Below, in pieces: positions 22,245 to 33,023 of a stretch of 64,000 nt of DNA. A program made the translations under genes and the position numbers. The stretch is from Plasmodium coatneyi (Eukaryota > Apicomplexa > Aconoidasida > Haemosporida > Plasmodiidae): the NCBI RefSeq assembly GCF_001680005.1, contig NC_033567.1, positions 1,736,001 through 1,800,000 on the forward strand, read 5' to 3'. Under the pieces are notes generated by a model. The model was not told where the DNA came from and did no database searches. It was given only the letters and a program-made list of their open reading frames with translations. Numbering within the stretch: position 1 is the first letter of the stretch; each line of letters starts with the position of its first letter.

Positions 22245-23924
22245 ATGGAGGCGGTAACAGTACTTAAGTTTATTTCTCATTCATGCTGTATACACATACA
22301 TACATATATAAATATGGTACACACAATATTCTATGTTTATAATTTTAAACTGTACGCTGTTCAAGTAGGAAGTGCACACATATATATATGTGTCCTTTGC
22401 TCCCCATTCATAATATACATAGAGTATGATCCTGGATAATTTACCCTCGCGGGTAATATATAGGAACTCCCAGGGAAACAGTTGCAATGCTAATGGTCAG
22501 TCGGATCTCGAAGGGAAGAAAAGTGTATTAAGGAGTTACCTCGGTCAGGATGATTATTTGGATAAGACTGTGGAAGCCGTATGCTACCTGAGTGAGCAGA
22601 AGGGCTGGGAGAGGACATTAGGTAATGGGGAACGTCGCAAGTTCTTATATTGGCTAATAGGAAGTGTAGTTCTGTCTAATATAGGTGTGAAGAATTTCTC
22701 AGACCATATGGAAAAAATTTACAGTACACTAACCCCCTTCCTATGGATCGATGGGTGCAGGTCCCCATATTATACTTCTATTAACAAAGACAACTTCAAT
22801 GAGAGCAAAAAACTGTTTGATTACTGTTATGACTGCAGCACTATAAAGGAGCAGTTGTCGATTAATGGCAACTCCCATAAGGGAGCCTATTGCCAGCACA
22901 TCAAGGCCATTAAAGCAACATACAACACTATATCTAATCATTGTCAAAATGAGGGTAGTAGAACTAAATATTGTTCAGAATTTCGGATGAAGAGTACGGA
23001 TTGTGATCCACATTATTTATGGAGTTTTCACTGTAAGTCAGTATCCGCCCTACAGAGTGTCCCGAGGAAACCTGCTGTAGATAATTTTGATTATGGGGAC
23101 GCCGTAGTGCAGGGTCTCAGCGGTGTGGAAGGGGAAGGAAAGGAAAAGAAGAAAGAAGCGAGAAAAAAGGAGAGAGAAAAAAAAGGAAAATGTACATGGG
23201 TGCACCTTCCAGGGTGCACCACACAGCACCTTTAAGTTCATTGACTTCTGGGTGCGCGGAAATTATGTTCTCTCCCTTACTTTTTAGGTGGCAGTGAGCA
23301 GCCTCAACAAGAAACTCCTCCTGCAGAAGGAACCTCTGGAGCCACCACTGGTTCCACGTCCGGAGGAAGTGCCTCAGCACTTTCCACTATTGTACCTGCC
23401 ACACTGCCTATAGTAGCATTACCGGCGTCTGCCCTCTTATTGTATAAGGTAAATAGTACATAATTGTAAAGGATCTATTATAATTGTATTGTAACCCATT
23501 ATAATAGAAATTATATAGGGAACAGTAATTACTGTTACTAATCCTCACCTTTGTACGTATGATAAGAGCATAGAATGATGTGTTTAATATAATATGTGTA
23601 ATACACGGTTCTTCCTCCTTAACTTTTCCCTTATTTTAGTATACCAATGTATTTTCTGGAATACGTAACCACACTTTTATGGGAAATGGTCGTAGAAAAA
23701 AGAGAATGGCAGTTAGGGGCAACTTCGACACATCGTTATCAGAAGACAACTCTACCACCTTATATTCCATAGATAAGTCAATTACAGATTCCATGACAGG
23801 AGATGCATCTACAACAGATAATTCTACCATATGTAGTAGGCCACCACGTGACGGAAGAAAAAACAACAACAACAATAGAAGAGGAAATGAAAACAGGACG
23901 AATATTAGTTATCAACGTATGTAA
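22245..23924 (+). CDS. KIR F: KIR variant antigen, four exons
   Basis: Predicted exons are a short exon 1 at 22245 (MEA or MEAVT, before GTAACA or GTACTT), exon 2 22423-23032, exon 3 23288-23448 and exon 4 23640-23924, about 355 residues. Exon 2 has the LPSR start, a variant core motif FLYWLIG, YDCSTIKEQL and the expected Cys spacing. It ends T|GTAAGT in phase 1 and joins GT|GGC, making a Cys codon. Ignoring this donor, the frame runs on through a Lys/Glu-rich stretch to 23235, which I take as intron. Exon 3 has a Gly/Ser/Thr-rich stalk (EQPQQETPPAEGTSGATTG, as in pseudogene D) and a membrane helix (PIVALPASALLLYK). Exon 4 is the tail ending NISYQRM. Exon 1 is the least certain part. The gene appears intact. 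Confidence 0.82.
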
Positions 23925-24299
23925 AACAACACAGAACACATCTGTATGTGAAATTTAACACACATCACACACATTGTGGAATGTAATGTTTTCTTCATGG
24001 AAGAAGCATAAGTGATCACACGGAAATCATACAGTGTGTAAGGAAAGGAACAGAAGGACATTTCATTCCTTCCTTTTGCTCCTTTTTCTTTTTTTTTTTT
24101 TTTTTTTTTTTTCCCACTTCTTTATGTTCCGTTTCGTTTTGCTCTGCTTTGCTTTATTTTTCCACCCCTTTACACCTCATTGCATTTTTTTTTACCGGAA
24201 CATCGCCCGCATTACCGCACTTTAATTATGCATTTGAGGCGCCTACTCGAGATTGGCAATTCGCGCATCGTCAGATTGTTAAAGGGGGAAGTAGGAAAA

Positions 24300-24770
24300 T
24301 AGAAAAACGGAAAACTGTAAAAAATGTGAACACAGTTAAAAATGAAAACTGTAAAATATGTGAAGACAGTTAAAATGAAAACTGTAGAAAATGTGTGAAC
24401 ACAGTTAAAATGAAAACTGTGTAAAATGTGAACATGGTTAAATGAAAATTTTAAAATGGAAACTGTAAAATGTGAACACAGTTAAAATGAAAAGCGTAAA
24501 AATGTAAACACACTTAAAATGAAAACTGTTAAAATGTGAACACAGTTAAAATGAAAACTGTAGAAATGTGTGAATACAGTTAAAATGAAAACTGTAAAAC
24601 GTGAACTGTGTAAAATGTTAACACAGTTAAAGGAAAACTGTGTATAATGTGAACACCGTTAAAATGAAAAACTGTAAAAAACGATGAACACAGTTAAAAT
24701 GAAAACTGTAAAACACGAAAAGTTAAAATTTGAACACAGTTAAATGAAAACTGGTAAAATACGAAACAAT
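24300..24770 (+). repeat. 33-bp hairpin repeat array (second, shorter copy)
   Basis: About 14 imperfect units of the same type as 11640-13515 (AACTGTGT / ACACAGTT stems with AAAATG linkers). It lies about 380 bp after the KIR F stop and before KIR G, which is convergent with F, the same setting as the first array between B and C. Confidence 0.92.
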
Positions 24771-24774
24771 AAAT

Positions 24775-25050
24775 TAGCAACCGTGTAGCATAAAAGAGCG
24801 AAAATGATATCCGTCCTTGCCGTCGTCGCTGCTCTGCGAAAAATGTTCAACATGCAGGAGCGAGCGCGCGCAAAGCAAAATAACACGGCGCAAAATTACA
24901 CCGCGTAAAATATTACAAAAAAACAAAATTGAAAAAGAAAAACGCATCAATGAAATATTGATGTTGCGAAAAAAAAAAAAAAAATTAAAAATTAAACGCA
25001 CAAAAAAAAAAAATTATAAAAGCAAGATTGAAAAAAAATGAAAAAATTTT
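24775..25050 (+). other. GC-richer conserved block after the hairpin array (copy 2)
   Basis: Shares with 13520-13690 the ordered motifs AGCAACCGTGTAGCATAAAA, GCGCGCAAAGCA, GCGTAAAATATTAC and an A-rich run after a GATTGAAAAA-like stretch. It carries an additional GC-rich stretch with CTTGCCGTCGTCGC. The rest to about 25250 is homopolymer-rich. No credible ORF. Confidence 0.72.
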
Positions 25051-25455
25051 GCTAATCAAAAATAGCTAATTGTACAAATTACGCCCCGCCTAATTACGCG
25101 GAGTTTGATCACCTTTTTCGAAAATATTTCTTGTCTTTTTCCTTTTTGCTTCTTTCTTATAAACTTTTTTTTTCAATTCTTTTTCTTTTTCACTTTTTTT
25201 TCCTTCTTTCTTTTTTACACTTCAGAAACTTTGTAATGCTCTTCTTTTATATTTCATACTTTTATCGCAGATAATTCACCTAACACTTGCAAATCCTTGT
25301 ATAGTTTTGGGGAAGAAAGGGTACTATATTCGATAGTAATCTATATTGCCCTTTTTTTTTTTCCATCATTTTTATTCTTTCAGACACCGTGTTATAGCAT
25401 ATTTTCTGTGGCACTCAACTCAGATGTACATGTTACTATAGTTCCCAGGGAAGCA

Positions 25456-26889
25456 TTACATACGATGGTAAGATATGTTATTTCGGTGACTTGGCGTATG
25501 TGTTCTTCCCCCTCTGGGTGATGTTGGCCTACCACCATTATATATGGTAGATTCATCTTTTACAGATGCTACTGTCGAAACGTCGGTTGAATCATACGTT
25601 AATTCGTATGTTGAGGTGTCGTCGTTCGTTAGAGTGTTGTCAAAGTTAGAGCTGGCTGATCTTCTTTTTCTACTTTTCCCACCGGAGGAAAGGGTGTTAC
25701 GTAATCTAGAAAATAAGGATGTATACTGAATATGGGAAAAAGTACATGCAGCATATATATATATAGCAGACATATATTTACATTTATTATTCCAAAAAAG
25801 GTGAAGCAAAAAATAAATATTTAGTTGTGCACATGTTGCACTATTTATGTATATATTTTAAATGCATGCACTGAGGCACAATTACTTTATATAAAAGCAC
25901 AGCTAATGCGGGTAATCCTATTGCTGCTACTGCAGAAGAAACCGCTGTAGTAGTAGGGGTGGTGCCTGTTTCAGATGTTTCCAGAGCACCGCCTGCAGAC
26001 ACCTCATCTCCCCTCGTCGTAAAGGTAGAAGCAGAAGTGGATTCTGTTCCGCAATCTGCTGTTCTTGGTCCGTTCTCCAATTTGCACTTCAATTGAGCCA
26101 GTAATGCTGATGGTGGTGGGATATTATTTTCACCAGTACTAGTGCTTTTGCACACCTTATTGAATAAGGTACAATACCCATCCCCCCCGGTGTTCCTCCC
26201 TGGGGTTTCGCATGCAGTTAGCATTGCACTGCAGGCCCCTGCAGCAGTTGTCAGATACGTTTTGTATTTCTCCAAACATTGGTTTCCACTTTCTGGTACA
26301 TATGTTTGTATATTTTGGTAGTCGTGCGTATAGTCGAATATTGTTTTCCTATTATTGAACTCGTCTTTTTTATCACTATGTACCTTAAAACAATTGCCTA
26401 ATTTTGTCTCATTAACAGTTATTGCAGCGCTTACTGTATCCCTAGCGTTCTTGAACTCGCTATCATCTTTATCTGAATATATTCCAGACAGTATGACACC
26501 CACATGGTAATAGAGGAATTTACATTCCTGCGTCATCTCTTCTCTATCCCCCTGTAATCCCTTTACATAACATAGGGCCCAGATAATTCTATTAACAGCA
26601 TCCTTATTATTCGTAATATCCGTTTCTAAGTTACTCTCCAATTTCCTATTGCACTCCTTACCTTCATAACTGTTGGCCTTCTCATTTAACTCCTTATACA
26701 TTTTCCTTGAAGGTAAATTTTCCAAACATGATTCTTCCCCTTCCTCCTACAAATATGGAATTGGCAAAATGCAATGTATATATATACATTATATTACATT
26801 TGTACATCTTTACACATTATATGCAGCAACATACACAACCCACATTGTCCCCTTCCCCTTTTCACATTTTCACTTACCCCTGGAGCCAT
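25456..26889 (-). CDS. KIR G: KIR variant antigen, three exons
   Basis: Predicted minus-strand exons are 26889-26878 (MAPG, ending at a consensus GTAAGT donor), 26746-25886 and 25725-25456, all in phase 0, about 380 residues. Exon 2 begins EEGEESCLENLPSRKMY. It carries the ectodomain with a diverged core motif (FLYYHVG in place of YYWLG), YDYTHDYQN and many Cys. A Thr/Ala-rich stalk and a membrane helix (VAAIGLPALAVLLYK) follow. Exon 3 has RKRR, then a Ser/Thr/Asp-rich tail ending NISYHRM. No break was seen. It is convergent with KIR F and shares the repeat cassette between them. Confidence 0.88.
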
Positions 26890-28261
26890 TTTCCTTAATT
26901 TGGGTTTGTTTCCTTATATTTTTAATGCATAAACCTTTTTGTACATTGTGTACTTATCTTCATATTTGCTTTTAGTCTATCCTACCAGTTCTGGAAAGTT
27001 ATTCAAAATTATTCCCCTCACACACATTCCTATACACATATGATAACCTTATGTATACTAAGTTCCTAATCCGTTCCCCCACACACACTTAAAAAGTATT
27101 CAAAACCCCTCCTCCTTCCTTCCCTTCCTTCTTAGACCTCCCCTTTCTTCCTAAGAATTTATTCCTTCTTCTTTCTTCAAGGATTACAAATTTTTCCTAA
27201 AACTTGAATTATACATATAAATTTATATGCATTACTTAAGTAAAAATTTGATGCACTAAGTATAAAGGAAGAGAGAATGATCGAAGGAAGCTTGTTAGGG
27301 GTGGTAGGAGGAGCGCGTGTGTTTTTGTGGTGTGCGCGTTATTCACAATTTTTCTTCCTTCTTTTTTCTATATTATTACACTCTGTGTTAGTTTGTGTAT
27401 TATTATATTACACCTTCCTTACACTTATTTATTCTTTCTTTTTAAAATGTAATTCTTATTCCGTTTTAATGTGAACAATTGTAAAATTATGTTACTTACA
27501 TTCAGATAATTTTCTATACTTTCCCAGATTTCTTACATAAAATTTTTTTTATATAATACATATACTTAATTTATATTGAGAATTCTACGCTCATTCCTTC
27601 CATTATTTTGTTTCTTTATTTATATATTTTACACTGAAAACACATTATACCCGAAAAGAATATGTGGAATATGTGTGGAAGTATGTGTTAATGTGTGTGG
27701 AATATGTGCAACAGATGTGTGGAATGTACGATTCGTTCATATATTAATATATTTCTTTTCTTTTTTTTTTTTTCTTCCTTTTTTTCTTTCTTTCTTAAAA
27801 TTAACAATTTTTAAAATTATGTTATTTAAACTCAAGGAAAATTCTGTACTTAGAATTATTATTAAGAAACTTTACCATACAAGTATATGATTCTTTATTC
27901 CTTATGGAGCACTACATTCCACACTCCCCCCCTTCTTTTTATATTTATGTGTTCATTAGTACTACTTCCCTGAATATATATATATTCATACAGGTGGAGG
28001 GTAGCATGCTAAGGCGAAAATATATGTGGAATGTGTAGAAATGTGATTCGTTCAGAATTTTGTATTATTATTAAAATTATTATTGTTGTTGTGGTGTGTT
28101 TGGTGTTTTGGTACTCTTTATATATGGAAGGGAGGAATATATATATATATATAAAGGTAGCGCACTCTTATTTTCTACATTCATTGTTCATATAAAAATA
28201 ACGCTCCTTCCTTTCTTTCTTTCGAACATCATGCTTATATTAAATTTATAGTGATAATTAC
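26890..28261. other. 5' flank of KIR G and intergenic DNA, no supported gene
   Basis: AT-rich, with poly-T and poly-pyrimidine runs. A single unit of the G-rich repeat family is at about 27283-27310 (GCTTGTTAGGGGTGGTAGG). A copy of the dispersed element also seen near 515-640 and 16195-16300 lies at about 28020-28140. Short open frames are low-complexity. Confidence 0.45.
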
Positions 28262-28580
28262 TTTGTATAAAAGGTAAGTGATGAATTGTAGTCCCACTTT
28301 GCCGAGTGTAGAAGGTAGAGGAATGTTAAGTCCCGGGGGAAGAGTCCCACCATTGACTGCTGCTGCATTTCCATCCTTCGACCTAGAATTCATTTCCACC
28401 ATCTCACCTGATGGTTCTCTAATATTTGCATTTCTTCCAAGTTCCACTCGAGGTGCGGGGGGCTTTTCCCAGGTGATCCTACCCACCTCTAAAGACGTTG
28501 TTATGGAGGGTGGACCGGCGACCCCACCCACCAATGAATGCAAACTGTAATTGCGCACAATTATTAATTTAAACTTCATT
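28262..28580 (-). pseudogene. orphan KIR stalk/membrane exon
   Basis: A minus-strand segment after an AG acceptor (28582-28581) reads through a Gly/Pro/Ser-containing stretch to STLGKVGLQFITYLLYK and an AAA|GTAATT donor at 28262. That is the typical end of KIR membrane exons, although the hydrophobic part is weak. No tail exon was found downstream (to about 27 kb) and no ectodomain exon upstream (to about 29 kb). I treat it as a leftover exon. An AG closer to the stalk could be the original exon start. Confidence 0.55.
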
Positions 28581-28599
28581 CTATAAAGAGTGACAGAAC

Positions 28600-29110
28600 C
28601 ATGCAGGGTAATGCCGCTCCACGAATAAGGATGTTGTCAAGTTTGATTACCACGGTTGGAATGTTTACATCTTATCGATAAGAAATCAGCATAAATTGAT
28701 TCAGTAGTATGTGGTATGGATATTAAATTTGGATACACATTCCACAATGAGGCTGTGACATCCCTGTCCTTCTCCTATTATTCGAACACCTATTAACATA
28801 GACACCATTCTTCTCTATAAACGGTGGTCTCCTACATTCGTTAAGGGGACAAAGGGGATGTATATATTACCAATGGTGTATACATTTTTACCTCCTGTAG
28901 GTAGTTCCTTCTGCGCCCCTTCCCCCAGTTGTTAACCAACCAATTTTTTGAATGAACAAACCGCTACCGTTCTTACCGAATGTTTCGTTTCTGCATTATA
29001 TTTTGAATTTGAACAGTTTCCCCCTTTCTTTCTTTGATGCGAATAAACATGAATACTGTGCACACGCGATGTAGGTCATTTTTAATAGTATAAATCAATC
29101 CCTGCAGTCA
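28600..29110. other. intergenic DNA, possibly decayed KIR sequence
   Basis: No intact exon is recognisable on either strand. A short minus-strand stretch near 28905-28935 could be a decayed KIR stalk exon (GCAGAAGGAACTACC), but the match is too short to claim. Confidence 0.3.
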
Positions 29111-29119
29111 TGACTAATT

Positions 29120-29830
29120 CTCATTTGGGCATTTTTTTTTTTGGACAACAATTCTTTTTTTTTGCTAATTTTTTCTGTGTGACAAAATTTATATTAGGGC
29201 ATTTTTCTTTTTTTGGACAATTTTATTACGGCATTTTATTTTTTCTCTTTGCTAATTTTTTTCTCTGTGACAAATTTTTATATTAGGGCAATTTTTTTTC
29301 TTTTTTTAGACAATTTTATTACGGCATTTTATTTTTTCTCTTTGCTAATTTTTTTCTGTGTGACAAATTTTTATATTAGGGCAATTTTTTTTCTTTTTTT
29401 AGACATTTTTTTTTTTTGGTGTAATTTTTTTTGTGTGACAATATTTATATATTAGGGCAATTTTCCTTTTGTGCAATTTTTTCTGTGTGACAATATTTAT
29501 ATTTTAGGGCATTTTTTTGGACAATTTTTGGACAATTTCTTTTTTTTTTTTTTTTGTGCAATTTTTTCTGTGTGACAAATTTATATATTAGGGCAATTTT
29601 CCTTTTGTGCAATTTTTTCTGTGTGACAAAATTTTTATTAGGGCATTTCTTTTTTTTGGCCTAATTCTTTTTGACATTTTTTTTTCTTTTTTTGGACAAT
29701 TTTTTCTCTGTGACAAATTTATATTAGGGCATTTTTTTTTCTTTTTTTGGACAATTTTTTCTCTGTGACAAAATTTTATTAGGGCATTCTTTTTTTGGTT
29801 AATTTTTTTTTGACTAATATTATACTTAAA
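29120..29830 (+). repeat. tandem repeat of GACAAATTTATATTAGGGC type (copy 2)
   Basis: About ten irregular units with CTGTGTGACAAA, TTTATATTAGGGCA, poly-T and TTTGGACAATTTT. One 110-bp segment (about 29217-29400) is itself duplicated nearly exactly. Open frames over it are Phe/Lys-rich translations of the repeat. Confidence 0.9.
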
Positions 29831-30260
29831 ATCGAATAAATACACAAAGAAATAACGCAACTTTCTGTCTCTTTTATGTTAACATTATTATTCCAGCTTC
29901 ATATGAATTGCATCTAAGATGTGTAACATAGTAAGGAGGCGGGCGAACACCTCCGCGAGAACCTTTCGCGAACCCGCGCGCACAATTTGGAGGAGCACTT
30001 TTTTCAAATATGTCCATAATTGGACCTTAGAAAAAAGAAAGGAAAATAAATTATTAAAATAAAAAAAATTATAGAGATAAAATTTTATAACAGAAAAAAA
30101 ATTTAATGAACATATTTTGGATCTTCTGAGTAAAAAAAGAAATTTTTACCCAAAAAGTCAGAATAAAGTTGCGAAGGAACTTTTTTTTCCTTCAACTTAT
30201 ATTAATTACATATGAACATAAACTCTTTCATACAATACAGAAAAAAAAAATTAGAAAAAG
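29831..30260 (+). other. conserved block with GC-rich island (type 2, copy 2)
   Basis: Counterpart of 16801-17220 with the same motif order. The GC-rich core at about 29930-29995 can be drawn as two small hairpins, GGAGG pairing with CCTCC and CGCGA pairing with TCGCG. It lies 100 to 530 bp 3' of the SICA-like gene, as its counterpart lies 3' of KIR D. Confidence 0.7.
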
Positions 30261-30366
30261 TAGGAAGTGGTACAAATGTTGTAACAAATTATGTATTTCA
30301 CTCAATAAAGGAAAGTGAAATATGATTATCACATTCTATTTCTATTTATGTGCCCCCTCCTTCATT

Positions 30367-33023
30367 TCAAATACTTTGTAATAAATGATCCAAATACAAA
30401 TCCTTATTACACACATTTTCTTCCATTTCACACTCCTCAAATACTAATGCAAGGATTAACATCCACAACTTAACTGTTAAACGATTGTTCGGTTTATAAG
30501 ATACTTGACACAATTGTTGCTGTTCTAACTTCTCCGCCCCGTTCACCTCTTCTATGTTGTCCAATAAATGTTTGAACCAATCTGTTTGACCGTTGGCTTC
30601 CATAAGGGAATGTTGCTTCCTTACCCAAATTCTCCACAATTCCTTTTTATGACTTTCCATGGATGGAACATCGTCATTCAATAGACTTTGTTCAGAATCA
30701 CTTTGGTATTCATTCCAACTTACCTTTAGGTCATAAAACCAAGGTTGTGTTTTAATTTCTTCTAACATGATTTTATTCTTTTCGATCCAGGCAATCCAAT
30801 ATGGGACATTGCATGTTAGAGACGGATGTCCATTCTCTGAAAAAGAAACGTTATGTTCTTTTGTTCCTCCCTTTATGTTCCCTTTATTCATAAACCCAAA
30901 TTTCATAAATTCTTCCACGATGATTTGAAGAAAATCGCCTTTGCTCATTAATTCGGACTCGTGGTTCTGGTTTGGGCACTCGTTTAGTGATTCTAAGTGG
31001 ATGTCAATAATAGTTGTTTTGTTTAATTTTCTGTGGATAGGTTCTGCACTGAGCATTTCTACTTTATGTGTAGGATGGCGTGTTTTAATCATACGGTATC
31101 CATGCGGTGCATAGGATATCGTTAGATCCGTTCCGTCATTGTGTTCCTCTAAAGGGGGACGGGGTATTTGTGTCATACGTTTGTAACGCTTTTTTTGGGG
31201 GCCGAACAATCCAAAATACTGCAACAGGAAAAAAAGGAAAGGAATGTAATTTATAGTACGTATGATCACCATGATCATAATAGTCATTATAACAAAAATG
31301 CAAAGTACGAATTAGTCAGATAAATTGTGTGTTTTTTCCTTACTTCGGCGATAAGATAACCAATAACGACAGTTCCAATAAGAAGAGGGATGGTAGGAAG
31401 GTATGGGGTAAGGACATCGGAAGGGTTGACCCCTTTATTAAATACATTCCCTACTTCCTGTGCTTTAAATCTAGGGGGTGTTATTGAACCAGTATCAGAA
31501 TGAACAACTGTTGTTACCTGTGGTGTTTGTACTGGTGTTCTTATTGGAGCTTGTGATGATGCTGAAGTGTCGATTGGTGTTGCTGCTAGAACAGCTGTTA
31601 TTTCAGTCTTCGGGTCTGAACCTGTTCCTTCCGGAGTACTAAATGTGCTACCTGCAGAGTTCCCTGAACTTATTGGAGCAGTATTCGGATTGGGGGGGAG
31701 ACTGGCGTCCTTCTGCCCAGTAAGCTGAGTAAGGGTAGAACCACCTACACCTGCAATAACATCACCATCCTTCTTATCATCGCTGACAACATCATCCTTA
31801 GCCTTTTCTACGACAGGATCACCTTCAGTAGGTTTCGTCTGAACACTACTTTCATTTTCTGCATTAGAAGTAGCAGGCGAGGCATCAGTGGCGGGAGACT
31901 TATTACTCTGTCCGCTGCTAAATCTTTGGATGACGGATGGAAGTGGACTATCTTCCTCATTAGTTCCTCTTCCAGTATGATAGCTTGCGCACCTGTCCTC
32001 TCCGCTTCGTTGAGCTTTCTCCGTCGATTTTCTATATTCTCCGTCTACACTATTATACCCTTGCACTAATATTCCCTTTACTTTCTCAATCCCCCCTTTA
32101 TCCCTTACGTAACATAGTATTTTGTCTAATCCTCCTCTTGACCACGTATTACTATCAGCGATCAATTCTTGCAGATGATCCTCATCCTTCAGTCCAAGTA
32201 ATTCAGCAGTACTCTTCCATTTGCCCTTTATTTTATTATTTTCTGTTTCATTATAAAAATTCTTCCCTCCACATTTCCCCTGTTCTTTTATTCTCTTAAT
32301 AGTTTCCCCTCTCCTCAACTTATCCTGCATTATGGACTTTTCTATTTCTTCCGAGAAAAATTTTCCCCCAATACTTAAACTTTGAAAATCTATTTTCTCA
32401 CATTTCTCATGTTCCTTCTGGAAACCTTTTTCACCTTTGGTTTCGTCTATTGCCTTTTTTACAATTGGAGTAACTTCATTCAACCTACAATGTTTACCGA
32501 ATATTCTTACTATTACTATTTTACCCATTATACATCTTAAGTAATCCTGCAGTTTCTTCTCATCTGGAGCGGTCAGCACTTCTTTTATCCATTCCCATAT
32601 TCTTTTCTCTTTATCTCCCCTTTGTCTTAATCCACCTATCCAGTAGAATATTCTTATTAAAATTTTACACAGCTCTATACTTGCTTCATCCTTCAATTTT
32701 GGTTCATTGTTATTATCAAGCTCATTGCAGTATACCTTCTCCTCCAAGTCTGCGTCCTGGTATATATTTTGCAGCATATGGTCCATACTTTCTTCTATTC
32801 TTTCCAATAAAACATCCTAAGACCGTGAATTTGGACAATATAGCAATATATGTATGTATTCCCGATTCTATTTCTTCCTCATTACTCCTTCATATATAAT
32901 AATTCACTTGTTGCACATCCACTGATGTAATACAACAAAAGCTGTTACCGCGTTCGTCTTAGATGCTCCTTTTCTCGTTAACCATTCTTCCATGAATTCT
33001 GCAAAATATTGAAATTCCCCCAT
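30367..33023 (-). CDS. SICA-like / STP1-type surface antigen, three exons, complete
   Basis: SICAvar antigens of P. knowlesi and related STP1/SURFIN-type proteins are variant infected-cell surface antigens. Predicted exons are 33023-32949 (MGEFQYFAEFMEEWLTRKGA...), 32816-31344 and 31218-30367, all phase 0, about 799 residues. Exon 1 matches the short FxEWL-type first exon of SICAvar genes. Exon 2 has one SICA-type domain (ELCKILIRIFYWIGGL, LRCIMGKIVIVRIFG, then Cys positions) of about 280 residues, a Ser/Thr/Pro-rich stalk and a membrane helix (IPLLIGTVVIGYLIAE). Exon 3 starts YFGLFGPQKKRYKR and contains TIIDIHLESLNEC, hallmarks of the SICA C-terminal domain. It continues into a Trp-rich tail (PWFYDLKVSWNEY, LWRIWVRK, DWFKHLL) as in STP1, SURFIN and PfEMP1-type cytoplasmic tails. 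Having only one ectodomain it is far smaller than typical SICAvar. No break seen. Confidence 0.85.
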
